Positions 27,369 to 36,254 of a DNA stretch of 64,000 nucleotides are shown one piece after another. The notes beneath the pieces were generated by a model. That model searched no databases. It was given only the letters and a program-made list of their open reading frames with translations, and was not told the DNA's origin. This DNA comes from Curvibacter lanceolatus ATCC 14669 (lineage in GTDB: Bacteria > Pseudomonadota > Gammaproteobacteria > Burkholderiales > Burkholderiaceae_C): NCBI RefSeq assembly GCF_000381265.1, contig NZ_KB906253.1, forward strand, positions 1-64,000, written 5' to 3'. The position numbers and the translations under genes were made by a program. Positions within the stretch are counted from its first letter, which is position 1, and each line of letters starts with the position of its first letter.

Positions 27369-28520
27369 TCACACCTTGCAGCTCTGGCCTGCGCCGATCT
27401 TGGCAAAGGTCTTGACGACCCGAAAGCCCTTGTCGGTGACCTCGGCCACATGGATGTCCTGTTCGACATGGCGGTTCTGGATCGTCACCGTTCCACGGGG
27501 GCCGCTGTAGCTGGTGCCCTCGGACACTGCGTCCATCTTGGCCACCTCCAGGCTACCTGCCTTTTTGGCCAGGGCTTCCAGCATCAGGAGGCCTTCGTAG
27601 GTGGACTCGGCCAACCCGTTCAGTGTGGGCGCATTGGCGCCTTGGTGCTTGGCATAGTCTGCGGCGAAGGCTTTGGCAGCCGGCGTGTCGAGGTTGGCGA
27701 AGTAGCCCGAGCTGGCGTACAGGTTGCGGGCGTTGCTCAGACCGATGCCCGCCAGGGTGTTCTCTTCAATCAGGGTGCCCAGGCGCAAGGCCTTGTCGGC
27801 CAGGCCAAAGCTGGCGAAGGCCTTGTTGAAGGTGACCGACGAGCCCCCGACGAGCGAGACCAGCACCGCATCCGCACCGCTGTCACGGATGCGGGCCACA
27901 CTGGCGTCGAAGTTGTCCACGGTGAAGGGCAGGTACTCATCGCCCACCACCTTGGCGCCCGTCTTCTCGATGTACCCTTTGGCCGCCGCGTTGGTGTTGC
28001 GGCCCCAGACATAGTCGTTGCCGATCAGGTACCACTTGGTGGGCTTGCGCTCGGTGACCAGCCAGGGGATGACACGCTCGAGCTGCTGCTGGGGTGTCTC
28101 CCCTTTGACATAGGTGCCACGGGCGCATTCGCCGCCTTCGTACACCGGCGTGTAGAAATAGGGCACCTGTCCTTTGAACAGGCCGACCAGCGCACCGCGC
28201 ACCGCACTGTCGTGCATGCCGATGAAGGCTTCGGCCCGCTGGCCTTTCCACAGCTTCAAGGCGGTTTGCGCAGATTCGGCCGGTGCCAGGCCGGCGTCTC
28301 CGAAGAGCAGATCAACCTGTCGCCCCAGAATGCCCCCTCGGGCATTCAGCGCCGCGGCCGCCATGTTGGCGCAGGCTTTGGCCGAGGGGCCAAACAGCCC
28401 GGCCGGCCCGCTTTGCGGAATCATGACGGCGACCTTCAGTGGGCTGGCCGCGAAGGCCGAGGTGGTGATCCCGGCGGCGGTGGCGGCCAAGGTGTTGTGC
28501 AGGAATGAACGACGGTTCAT
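27369..28520 (-). CDS. Periplasmic amide/urea-type ABC binding protein
   Basis: A 383-residue type-1 binding protein with an exported N terminus starting MNRRSFLHNTLAATAAG, possibly a Tat-like signal (RRSF), with cleavage near AFA. It resembles the UrtA/AmiC branch of LivK proteins: VAVMIPQSGPAGLFGPSA, LNARGGILGRQVDLLFGDAG, VPYFYTPVYEGGECARGTY and WYLIGNDYVWGRNTNAAAK. The YTPVYEGGE element is typical of amide and urea binders. With the amidase immediately upstream it supports uptake of an amide and its hydrolysis inside the cell. The gap to livH is 3 bp. Confidence 0.92.
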   Translation of the reverse strand: MNRRSFLHNTLAATAAGITTSAFAASPLKVAVMIPQSGPAGLFGPSAKACANMAAAALNARGGILGRQVDLLFGDAGLAPAESAQTALKLWKGQRAEAFIGMHDSAVRGALVGLFKGQVPYFYTPVYEGGECARGTYVKGETPQQQLERVIPWLVTERKPTKWYLIGNDYVWGRNTNAAAKGYIEKTGAKVVGDEYLPFTVDNFDASVARIRDSGADAVLVSLVGGSSVTFNKAFASFGLADKALRLGTLIEENTLAGIGLSNARNLYASSGYFANLDTPAAKAFAADYAKHQGANAPTLNGLAESTYEGLLMLEALAKKAGSLEVAKMDAVSEGTSYSGPRGTVTIQNRHVEQDIHVAEVTDKGFRVVKTFAKIGAGQSCKV

Positions 28521-28535
28521 GGCGTTTCCTCTGGT

Positions 28536-29954
28536 TCAGGTGGGGATGGGGGTTGCAGGAGCGGCTGGCAGGGCTGCCTGCACGGCCTCGGCGATGGCGA
28601 GCAGCTGCCGGTCGGACCCGATGGGCCCGTCGAGGGCCAAGCCCACGGGCAGCCCGTTGGACAGTCCGGCCGGCAGCGAGATGCCGGGCAGTGAGGCCGT
28701 GCTGCCCGGGTCCGTGTGGCGGATGAAGGCGCTGAACGTCGGGACCTGGACGCCGTTGAGTTCGACCGTCTCGTCTTCGCCAACGAATGCGGCCGTGCGC
28801 GGTGTCGTCGGGAACGCCAAGGCCTGCACTTGGCTTGTTTCGAAAGCCCTGGCATAGACCGCCTGCAGTTCGGCACGAGCCGTGAGCGCAGACCGATAGA
28901 CAGCCGGCGCAATCGCACCATCACCCAGCAGCGGGCCGACGATATGGCGGACATCGGGACTGGCGACATCGGCGATCAGCGCGTCGAGCGTCACGCCGCG
29001 CTTGCGCTCCCGCAGATAGATGCCCATGTCGCGGACGAATTCGTGCAGGACGATGGGGAAGCTCGCGGCTGCGCACAGGTCGGTCAGGCGTGGCAACTCG
29101 ACCTCCACCCACTCGACGCCTGCCTTGCTCAGAGCCCCCAGCGCGTCTTCGCAGGCCTTCTGCACCCCGGGTTCCAGGTCGTTCCAGAACGCCGCGCGCG
29201 GTATGCCGATGCGCACACCTTTCAGATCGATGCGTGTTGGCATGATCGGTGCCCCGGTCAGAACGGCGTCGAGCAGGGCGCAATCCGCCGCGGTCGGGGC
29301 CAACGGGCCGGCCGTGTCCCTGGTGCCCGAGATCGGGGCAATGCCGACATTCGAGACCCGCCCCACCGTGGGGCGGAATCCGGTGACTCCGCACAACGCG
29401 GCGGGAATCCGGATCGACCCGCCGGTGTCGGTCCCCAGCGCCGCCGGCACCAGGTGGGCCGCTACGGCGGCCCCCGACCCCCCGCTGCTGCCTCCCGGGA
29501 TGCGGCGGCGGTCCCAGGGATTGCGGACTGTACCCGTGACAGCGTTGTGGCTGCTGATGCCCATGGCCAGCTCGTGCATGCCGAGTTTGCCCGCGATGAG
29601 CGCACCAGCGGCTTTCAGCCGGGTCACGACCTCGGAATCGGCCTGGGGCATCTGGCCCGCCAGTGCGGTTGTGCCGGCGCCACATGGGAGGTTGATCGCC
29701 TCGATGTTGTCCTTCAGGGCGATGGGGATGCCGAGCAGTGGCAGCCGTTCTCCAGCGGCAATGCGCCGGTCGGCTTCGCGGGCCGCATCGCGCAGGGCTT
29801 GGGGGTTGAAGCTCGCCCAGGCGTTGATGTCCTGGCTGGCAGCGGCCCTGGCAATGCAGATGTCGGCGAGGTCCTGGCTGCTCACCCTTTGGGCATCCAG
29901 CTGTCGTCGTTGCTCGTGGAGGGGAAGGTCAAATGCGTGCATGGGGTCATCCAT
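28536..29954 (-). CDS. Amidase-signature family amidase
   Basis: A 472-residue amidase-signature enzyme. The Ser-cisSer-Lys triad is visible as Lys81 (IALKDNIE), Ser156 (PGGSSGGSGAAVAAH) and Ser180 (GTDTGGSIRIPAALCG). The C terminus (PGSTASLPGISLPAGLSNGLPVGLALDGP) resembles mandelamide and indoleacetamide hydrolases more than GatA. It hydrolyses an amide to the acid and ammonia in the cytoplasm. It is the first gene of the minus-strand operon, 15 bp before the binding protein gene, and faces a LuxR-type regulator. ATG at 29942 is an alternative start. Confidence 0.92.
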   Translation of the reverse strand: MDDPMHAFDLPLHEQRRQLDAQRVSSQDLADICIARAAASQDINAWASFNPQALRDAAREADRRIAAGERLPLLGIPIALKDNIEAINLPCGAGTTALAGQMPQADSEVVTRLKAAGALIAGKLGMHELAMGISSHNAVTGTVRNPWDRRRIPGGSSGGSGAAVAAHLVPAALGTDTGGSIRIPAALCGVTGFRPTVGRVSNVGIAPISGTRDTAGPLAPTAADCALLDAVLTGAPIMPTRIDLKGVRIGIPRAAFWNDLEPGVQKACEDALGALSKAGVEWVEVELPRLTDLCAAASFPIVLHEFVRDMGIYLRERKRGVTLDALIADVASPDVRHIVGPLLGDGAIAPAVYRSALTARAELQAVYARAFETSQVQALAFPTTPRTAAFVGEDETVELNGVQVPTFSAFIRHTDPGSTASLPGISLPAGLSNGLPVGLALDGPIGSDRQLLAIAEAVQAALPAAPATPIPT

Positions 29955-30124
29955 CCGTGGTGATGGGGCCCAATTTACGAAGCGGCGGTCTGGCCATCAC
30001 CTATAGGAATCGTTAGGTGGCACCCTCCGGTGTGTCGGTAAAGCTAGGGTCTGACCGGACGGGGAAACTGCAGGGCCGTCCGTAGCATCTGGCACTCGCG
30101 CATGAACCTTGCTTGGATTTCCGC

Positions 30125-31033
30125 ATGCACCTCTCCACTGTCCAGACCCGGGCGCTCGCCGACCTCATGAAGCTGATCGCCGATGCGACCGATGCCGATG
30201 AGCTTCGTGAGCGCATGGCGCTGCCCATGCTGGATCTGCTGGGGGCCGACACCTATGTGTCGATGGTCTGGGACGGCGGGCGCCAGCGCTTCGAGCGCGT
30301 GACGGCACTCAATATGTCCGAGGACAACCTGCGCTCGTGGGATGAGCACTTCCGGTTCGTGGACCCGTTGACCTTCCCCATGATGCAGCGCCGCAAGCCG
30401 ACCGTCGCCACCCAGGTCATGTGCCAGACCGACCTGTCTCGCACCGAGTTCTTCAATGATTTTTTGCTGCGCGACCGGATGTATTGGGGGGTCAATGCCT
30501 ACTTTTACGATCAGGACCAATGCGTCGGTGACGTGCGCATCTGGCGCAACCGGGAGCGCGGCAACTTCGACACCAGCGAGTTGGGCATTCTTCGGATGGT
30601 GGAGCCCGCCATCACCGCGGCCCTGAGTCGCCTGGGCCTCAAGGACCAGTCCTTGGCGCCGGACGACGGCGAATGCGCCGAGGTCACGCTGCAGCGCGAG
30701 GGGCGCTTGAGCCGGCGTGAAGCCCAGGTGGCCTGGCTCGTCAGTTGCGGGTGCGCAGACAAGGAGATCCAGCACCGGCTCGGGCTGGAGTATCCGACCG
30801 TCCGCTTCCATCTGGGCAATGCCTTCAAGAAACTGCGCGTCGCCAACCGGGCGGCCCTGGTGGGCCGGGTGCGCTCGCTGCTGGCGCATCAGCCAGTGGG
30901 GGCTGCTGCTATTGAGGGCTTGGTCGAGCCGATGGCCAGCGTGTCACCAGGGGGGCGTTTGGGCGCTCAGGCTGCTGGCTTTACAGCCCCAATTCCAGCG
31001 CCAACAACTCATCCACTGTCTGGCGACGCCTGA
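30125..31033 (+). CDS. LuxR-type regulator, probably of the amidase operon
   Basis: A 302-residue protein with an autoinducer-binding-like N-terminal domain (residues about 1-165, for example VDPLTFPMMQRRKPT, FFNDFLLRDRMYWGVNAYFYD) and a C-terminal LuxR helix-turn-helix (LSRREAQVAWLVSCGCADKEIQHRLGLEYPTVRFHLGNAFKKLRVANR). It diverges from the amidase gene across 170 bp, so it probably controls amide uptake and hydrolysis. No luxI gene is visible, so the ligand need not be a homoserine lactone. The tail after about residue 270 is Pro/Ala-rich, and its last 53 bp are antisense to the end of lysA. TTG at 30113 is an alternative start. Confidence 0.9.
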   Translation: MHLSTVQTRALADLMKLIADATDADELRERMALPMLDLLGADTYVSMVWDGGRQRFERVTALNMSEDNLRSWDEHFRFVDPLTFPMMQRRKPTVATQVMCQTDLSRTEFFNDFLLRDRMYWGVNAYFYDQDQCVGDVRIWRNRERGNFDTSELGILRMVEPAITAALSRLGLKDQSLAPDDGECAEVTLQREGRLSRREAQVAWLVSCGCADKEIQHRLGLEYPTVRFHLGNAFKKLRVANRAALVGRVRSLLAHQPVGAAAIEGLVEPMASVSPGGRLGAQAAGFTAPIPAPTTHPLSGDA

Positions 31034-32225
31034 TCAGGCGGGGCTCAGCGCCGTTGACAAGCACTTCGGCAACCAGCGGGCGTGTGTTGTAGTTGGATGA
31101 CATGGATGCGCCGTAGGCCCCGGTGTCGTGTATCACCAGCAGGTCACCCACCTCCGCCGCCGGCAGGTCGCGAGGCAATACGACGCCGCCATCGCCCTGG
31201 GTGAACACGTCGCCCGACTCGCACAGCGGGCCAGCCACCACCGTGGGTTGGCTGGGGCCATGGCTGCCATCCCGGCGCAGCACGCTGATGGCATGGAAAC
31301 TGCCATACATGGAGGGGCGCATCAGTTCGTTGAGCCCCATATCCACCAGCACAAAGTGATTGTTGCCCGCCTTTTTGGTGGCACACACTTCACCCAGCAG
31401 CACGCCTGATTCGGCCACCAGGAAGCGGCCGGGCTCAATTTCCAGCCCCAGCGCATGGCCGACGAGGGTCTCGGCGTGCTGACGCGCCCTGTCCCATATG
31501 CCGTAGTAATGCTGCGTGTCGATCACGGTATCGCCTTCGCGATAGGGGACGGACAGCCCACCGCCGGCCGAGATCGCACGCAGGTCATGCCCTTGGGAGT
31601 GCACCTGTCGCACCAAGTCCACCATGACGTCACACACCTTGGACAGGTGGCTGTAGTCCACGCCCGAGCCAATGTGCATGTGCAGACCCGCCAGCGTCAG
31701 ACCCTGCTCACGAATGGTTTGCAGTGCCAATGTCACATCGGTGTGCCAAATGCCGTGCTTGCTGTGCTCGCCGCCTGTGTTGGTCTTGTTGCTGTGACCA
31801 TGGCCAAAGCCGGGGTTGATGCGCAGCCACACCGTGTGCCCTTTGGACCGACGGCCCAACTGGTGCAGCATATCGATGGAGCCCGCGTTGACGGGGATGC
31901 CGTGCTCTACCACGCAGTCGAGCGTGGCGGCATCGAACAAGTCGGCAGTGAACACGATCTCTGAGCGCTCACCGCCTGCCTTGAACCCCGCAGCCAGGGC
32001 CCGCAGAATTTCGCCGCGTGAAACCGCGTCGACCTTCACGCCTTGCTCGCGCATCAGCTTCAGGATGTGGATGTTGGAGCAGGCCTTTTGTGCATACCGC
32101 ACCGTGTCGAAGTTGGAAAGCTGGGCAATGCGCTGGCCGATGGTGGCGGCGTCATACACCCAAAGCGGTGTACCGAACTGCTCGGCCAGTGACCACAACT
32201 GGGCGGGGGTAAAGAGAGCGGACAT
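30981..32225 (-). CDS. lysA: Diaminopimelate decarboxylase
   Basis: A 414-residue PLP enzyme that decarboxylates meso-diaminopimelate to lysine in the cytoplasm, the last step of lysine biosynthesis. The Schiff-base lysine is in VRYAQKACSNIHILK; GGGLSVPYREG, EIEPGRFLVAESGVLLGEV, CESGDVF and DTGAYGASMSSNYNTRP are conserved stretches of the group-IV decarboxylase fold. The ATG at 32225 starts MSALFTPAQLW; a further 14 residues upstream look unrelated. It diverges from a LysR regulator and converges with the LuxR gene, overlapping its end by 53 bp. Confidence 0.95.
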   Translation of the reverse strand: MSALFTPAQLWSLAEQFGTPLWVYDAATIGQRIAQLSNFDTVRYAQKACSNIHILKLMREQGVKVDAVSRGEILRALAAGFKAGGERSEIVFTADLFDAATLDCVVEHGIPVNAGSIDMLHQLGRRSKGHTVWLRINPGFGHGHSNKTNTGGEHSKHGIWHTDVTLALQTIREQGLTLAGLHMHIGSGVDYSHLSKVCDVMVDLVRQVHSQGHDLRAISAGGGLSVPYREGDTVIDTQHYYGIWDRARQHAETLVGHALGLEIEPGRFLVAESGVLLGEVCATKKAGNNHFVLVDMGLNELMRPSMYGSFHAISVLRRDGSHGPSQPTVVAGPLCESGDVFTQGDGGVVLPRDLPAAEVGDLLVIHDTGAYGASMSSNYNTRPLVAEVLVNGAEPRLIRRRQTVDELLALELGL

Positions 32226-32371
32226 GTGGGGCTTCAAAAAGAATGAGAAACAGAAAAAGGACGCCATGGCCTGCTGTCAAGGCGAGACACCGCTGAAATT
32301 CTGTCGAAGCGGGACTATTCGGTCCAATGGATATTTGTCCACAAGGTATTCACTTTCGATATGCTCTTGGC

Positions 32372-33352
32372 ATGATCCAGCCCTCCAGCAACGACCTGCA
32401 CCGCACCCGCAGCGCCCTCATCACCCACCGACACATCGAAGTCTTTCGTGCGGTGATGACCGCTGGCAGCGTGACCCATGCTGCCGCTTTGCTCAGCAGC
32501 TCTCAGCCCACAGTCAGCCGCGAATTGGCACGACTTGAGCACCTGCTGGCCTACCCACTGTTTGAACGCTCGCAGGGCCGCCTGCGCCCCAATGCCCGCG
32601 CTCTGGCGCTGTGGGACGAAGTGCAAATCTCATGGCGGGGCCTGGAGCGCGTCGTGGAGCGGGCCGTGGCCCTGGGGCAATCGCAGGAGGCACAACTTTC
32701 GGTGCTGTGCCTGCCGGCCCTCGCCCATGCTTTGTTACCTGGCGCCATGGCCCGGCTGCTTCAGGCGCAGCCCCATCTGCGTGTGTCCATCACCCCGCAA
32801 GAGTCTCCGTTGCTGGAGGAATGGATGAGCGCCCAGCGCTTTGACCTGGGCCTGAGCGAGCAGCCCGGTACGCCGGTGGGTGTGCAGGCCCTTCCGCTGC
32901 TGACGCTGGATGAAGTGGCTGTGTTGCCAGCCGGGCATCCGCTGGCTGCGCAAGCGGTACTGCGTTTGCAGGACTTTGCAGGCCAGCAGTTCATCAGTCT
33001 GGCTGCCGATGACCCTTACGGCCGTCAAATAGACCAGCTTTTTGCCGAGGAAGGCGTGGTGCGCCATTTGCACCTGCAAACCCACAGTGCAGTGGCTGTG
33101 TGCGCCATGGTGCAGCAAGGTCTGGGGCTGGCCATCGTCAACCCCTTCACCGCCCTGGCCATGGCGGGGTCGGGGCTTGTGTTGCGCAGGCTGGCGTTCT
33201 CCATCCCCTTCAGCATCACCCTGTTGCGCCCCTTGTACCGGCCGGCCATGTCAGAAACGCAGGCCCTGGTGCACTGCCTGCAGGCGCAGGCTCAGGAGGT
33301 GACCGCCGCGCTGCACCGATTGCTTGAGCCGTCATCCGCTGTTCCCCACTGA
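32372..33352 (+). CDS. lysR: LysR regulator of lysA
   Basis: A 326-residue LysR-family activator with HTH segment HRHIEVFRAVMTAGSVTHAAALLSSSQPTVSRELARLEHLL and the effector domain (LSVLCLPALAHALLPGAM, FDLGLSEQPGTPVG, QQGLGLAIVNPF). Its divergent position 146 bp from lysA reproduces the classical lysR-lysA arrangement of E. coli, in which LysR activates lysA. ATG 32372 (MIQPSSNDLHR) is preferred over ATG 32327, which would add an unconserved 15 residues. Confidence 0.92.
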   Translation: MIQPSSNDLHRTRSALITHRHIEVFRAVMTAGSVTHAAALLSSSQPTVSRELARLEHLLAYPLFERSQGRLRPNARALALWDEVQISWRGLERVVERAVALGQSQEAQLSVLCLPALAHALLPGAMARLLQAQPHLRVSITPQESPLLEEWMSAQRFDLGLSEQPGTPVGVQALPLLTLDEVAVLPAGHPLAAQAVLRLQDFAGQQFISLAADDPYGRQIDQLFAEEGVVRHLHLQTHSAVAVCAMVQQGLGLAIVNPFTALAMAGSGLVLRRLAFSIPFSITLLRPLYRPAMSETQALVHCLQAQAQEVTAALHRLLEPSSAVPH

Positions 33353-33513
33353 TCGCGCCTGAAAAGAATCCGGTGCCCGGTCTGCCTGGGTCAGTGGCGG
33401 CGCCATTGTTCCGTATGAGCAACAAAGAGGCGCTCAATACGCTATTCCCTAAAATATGGAGCAACAATAAAGTCAGGTCTTCGATTCAACCCTTCACCAC
33501 CGAAAGGCCCACC

Positions 33514-34398
33514 ATGTCCTCCAGCACTGTTCAGATCACCCCGGTCACTCAATCGCGCAGCGTCGAGCAACTGGTGCGCGGCCAGGCCACCTCGGATGGG
33601 GCGGGCGTCAAGCTCAGCCGGGTGCTGACCCAGCCGCTGCAGCACCGGCTCGACCCCTTCCTGATGCTCGATGCCTTTGGCAGCGACAACCCCAACGACT
33701 ACATCGCCGGCTTCCCCGACCACCCGCACCGCGGCTTTGAAACCGTCACCTACATGATCGCCGGCCGCATGCTGCACCGCGACAGCGCCGGCCATGAAGG
33801 CCTGCTGCAAAACGGCGGCGTGCAGTGGATGACCGCCGGCAAGGGTGTGATCCACTCCGAGATCCCGCAGCAGGAAGAGGGCGTGATGGAGGGCTTTCAG
33901 CTCTGGCTCAACCTGCACAGCAGCGAAAAGATGAACACCCCCTGGTACCGCGATTTCCAGGCCGCCGACCTGCCGCACTTCGTCACCCCCGAAGGCGTGG
34001 CGGTGACCGTGATTGCGGGCAGCAGCCATGGTGTGCAAGGCGCCGTGCAGCGCCCCATCACCCAGCCGCTGTACCTCGACCTGCACCTGCCGCAGGGCGC
34101 GCGCTTTGAGCAGGCCCTGCCGCCGCAGCACAATGCCTTTGTGTATGTGTACCGGGGCGAGGTGTCGGTGGCCGGCCAGGCCGTGCCGCTGCAGCGCATG
34201 GCCATTCTGCGCAACGAGGCCCAGGCCGATGGCGTGGTCATCGAGGCCACGGCCGATGCCCGCGTGCTGCTGATTGCCGGCCAGCCTCTGAAGGAGCCCA
34301 TCGTGCAGTACGGCCCCTTTGTGATGAACAGCAAGGAAGAGATCTACCAGGCCCTGAACGATTTCCGCGATGGCCGCCTGGGTGAAGAAGCGGCCTGA
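33514..34398 (+). CDS. Pirin family protein
   Basis: A 294-residue bicupin of the pirin family. The metal-binding N-terminal cupin shows FPDHPHRGFETVTYMIAGRMLHRDS and GVQWMTAGKGVIHSE; the second cupin has YLDLHLPQGARFEQ and the C terminus has PLKEPIVQYGPFVMNSKEEIYQAL, all strong pirin marks. Bacterial pirins can act as quercetin 2,3-dioxygenases or as redox-linked regulators. It is followed by an OsmC gene and a broken LysR gene on the same strand; pirin, OsmC and LysR together suggest an oxidative-stress unit. ATG 33514 is supported by a purine-rich site (CGAAAGG). Confidence 0.92.
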   Translation: MSSSTVQITPVTQSRSVEQLVRGQATSDGAGVKLSRVLTQPLQHRLDPFLMLDAFGSDNPNDYIAGFPDHPHRGFETVTYMIAGRMLHRDSAGHEGLLQNGGVQWMTAGKGVIHSEIPQQEEGVMEGFQLWLNLHSSEKMNTPWYRDFQAADLPHFVTPEGVAVTVIAGSSHGVQGAVQRPITQPLYLDLHLPQGARFEQALPPQHNAFVYVYRGEVSVAGQAVPLQRMAILRNEAQADGVVIEATADARVLLIAGQPLKEPIVQYGPFVMNSKEEIYQALNDFRDGRLGEEAA

Positions 34399-34422
34399 AG
34401 CCGCCTGAAGCCGCCTGAAGCC
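34393..34422 (+). repeat. Three tandem 10-bp repeats across the pirin stop codon
   Basis: GCCTGAAGCC occurs three times head to tail (34393-34402, 34403-34412, 34413-34422). The pirin TGA lies in the first unit. Together with the flanking GCGGC the units can form small GCGGC/GCCGC stems. This is a likely product of replication slippage in the pirin-osmC spacer and a place where copy number could vary between strains. Confidence 0.9.
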
Positions 34423-34464
34423 GCACCACAGCCGCCTATTTTCTGAACCGAACGGAGACCCGCC

Positions 34465-34878
34465 ATGACCATCGAAGCCACCCTGCAGCGTGCCAACGGC
34501 GCGCTCACCACCCTCAGCAACGGCCGCCACGTGTGGAACTCGGACATCGACAAGACCCTGGGCTCGCAAGACCGGGCGCCCGATCCGCATGATCTGCTCG
34601 ACTCGGCCCTGGCCGCGTGCACCACGCTGACGCTGGAGCTGTACATCCGGCGCCGGCAGCTGGCGGTGACCGCCCTGCGGGTCACGGTGGATCATGTGGA
34701 AGACAAGGCCGCCGATGGCCGCGTGCGTTATCAGCTGCAGCGGCGCATCGCCATCGAAGGCACGCTGACGGATGCCGATCGCCAGCGCCTGCTCGAGATC
34801 GCCGACAAATGCCCCATCCACCGCCTGCTGAGTGGGGAGATCCACATCCAGTCGGCGCTCGTTGCCACGGCGGGCTGA
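34465..34878 (+). CDS. OsmC-family peroxidase-like protein
   Basis: A 137-residue OsmC-fold protein. The two conserved cysteines are in DSALAACTTLTLELYIRRR and IADKCPIHRLLSGE, as in OsmC/Ohr/YhfA thiol peroxidases that reduce organic hydroperoxides. HVEDKAADGRV and YQLQRRIAIEGTL fit the middle strand region. It has a GGAGA site upstream and probably shares a transcript with pirin. The YhfA-like short form is the best fit; the physiological peroxide is not known. Confidence 0.9.
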   Translation: MTIEATLQRANGALTTLSNGRHVWNSDIDKTLGSQDRAPDPHDLLDSALAACTTLTLELYIRRRQLAVTALRVTVDHVEDKAADGRVRYQLQRRIAIEGTLTDADRQRLLEIADKCPIHRLLSGEIHIQSALVATAG

Positions 34879-34900
34879 GGCCTGACCCCGCGCGTCACCG

Positions 34901-35801
34901 ATGGAATCCCTCAACCCCAACGATCTGCTGATCTACGCCCGGGTGGCCGAGGCGGGCAGCTTCAGCAAGGCGGCCGAGCGCCTGGGCCTGCCCAAGTCCT
35001 CGGTGTCGCGCCGCGTGGCCCACCTGGAAGAGCAATTGGGTGAGCGCCTGATGTCGCGCTCCACCCGACGCTCCACCTTCACCGATTTCGGCCTGCAACT
35101 GCTTGAGCATGCCCGCCAGGTGGCGGCCGAGGTCGACGCCGTCACCGCCTTGAGTGAACACCGCCAGCTGCAGCCCACAGGGCGGCTGCGCGTTTCCATG
35201 CCCCCCGAGGTGGCCACCCTGTTGCTGCGCGACATGCTGGCCGCTTTTGTGGCCCTGCACCCCGCGGTGACGCTGGAGCTGGACCTGTCGCCCCGCCGGG
35301 TCGACCTGGTGGGCGAGGGCTTTGACCTGGCCCTGCGCTTTGGCGAGCTGCAGGACGACGGCTCACTCACCGCGCGCCGCCTGGCCACGCTGTCGATCGG
35401 CCTGTATGCCGCACCGGCCTACCTGGCCGAGCATGGCGACCCCCAGACGCCTGAGGACCTGGCCCACCACAAGAGCGTGCTGCTGCTCAAGCGCAACCTC
35501 GAGCCCGCCCGCTGGACGCTGCTGCATGGCGACACCCGCTGGGAGGGCGCCCCCCCCGTGCAGCTTTGTGGCCAACGCCCCTGGCCTGCTGCTGGAGATG
35601 GCGGTGGGCGCCTGCGGCATCGTGGCCGTGCCCGACACCATGGCCCAGGCCCGTGTGCGCAGCGGTGAACTGCGCCGTGTGCTGAACGCCTGGTGCCTGC
35701 CCCCCGAGCCCGCCTGGGCCGTGTTTCTGGGCCGGCGCCTGATGCCCAGCAAGACCCGGGCTTTCATCGAAATGCTGGAGGCGGCGTTGAAGACCGAGTG
35801 A
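34901..35801 (+). pseudogene. LysR-family regulator frameshifted at a C8 run
   Basis: The first frame gives a normal LysR N terminus (MESLNPNDLLIYARVAEAGS, LGLPKSSVSRRVAHLEEQLG) and effector domain up to about WEGAPPV. Homology then continues in another frame from FVANAPGLLLEMAVGACGIVAVPDTMAQARV to FIEMLEAALKTE. The break lies at an eight-cytosine run (35550-35557); seven cytosines would give one 299-residue protein of normal LysR length. It may be a sequencing error, a decayed gene or a slip-prone switch. It lies 22 bp after osmC and would plausibly regulate the pirin-osmC unit. Confidence 0.85.
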
Positions 35802-35898
35802 GGCGGGGGGTATCCGTTGGGGATGCTCCAAGCCGGGTTCAATGAGGTGCCGCCGCCGGCCATAGGCTATGACGGCATCGATTCATAAATCTAAGATG

Positions 35899-35935
35899 TT
35901 GGGTGTTAAGTCGAAAAATTTAGCTTAACACCCAA
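35899..35935. promoter_or_regulatory. Perfect 12-bp inverted repeat, candidate HipB-like operator
   Basis: TTGGGTGTTAAG (35899-35910) is repeated in inverted orientation as CTTAACACCCAA (35924-35935), separated by 13 bp of AT-rich DNA. It lies directly before the ATG of the XRE gene at 35940. Such palindromes ahead of hipBA operons are autoregulatory operators in other bacteria; here this is inferred from position and symmetry. Confidence 0.7.
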
Positions 35936-35939
35936 AAAA

Positions 35940-36254
35940 ATGGATTTAATTTACCAGCGCCCTGACGAGATCGTGGCGCAGCTCTGCACCCGTTTGCGGC
36001 AAGAGCGCCTGGCCCAACAGATGACGCAAGCCGAGGTGGCGGCGCGTGCCGGTGTGGGCGTGAACACCTTGTCCAACCTCGAATCGGGCCGCAATACCAG
36101 CTTTGAGAGTGTGGTCCGCGTCGCCATGGCGCTGGGGCGGTCGGCAGAGCTGGCTGCCCTGTTCCAGCCCCGGCTGGACAGCCTGGACGACATGTTGCGT
36201 TACGAGGCCAGCACCCAACGCCACCGGGTCAAACGAAAGGCGAGCCGTGCCTGA
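35940..36254 (+). CDS. XRE-family (HipB-like) antitoxin regulator
   Basis: A 104-residue protein with a helix-turn-helix of the Cro/XRE type: RLRQERLAQQMTQAEVAARAGVGVNTLSNLESGRNTSFESVVRVAMAL. This is the form that accompanies HipA-type toxins as antitoxin and repressor. Its stop overlaps a GTG start for the hipA-like remnant by 8 bp, as is usual in hipBA operons. Directly upstream lies a perfect inverted repeat. The gene looks intact although its partner is broken. Confidence 0.85.
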   Translation: MDLIYQRPDEIVAQLCTRLRQERLAQQMTQAEVAARAGVGVNTLSNLESGRNTSFESVVRVAMALGRSAELAALFQPRLDSLDDMLRYEASTQRHRVKRKASRA

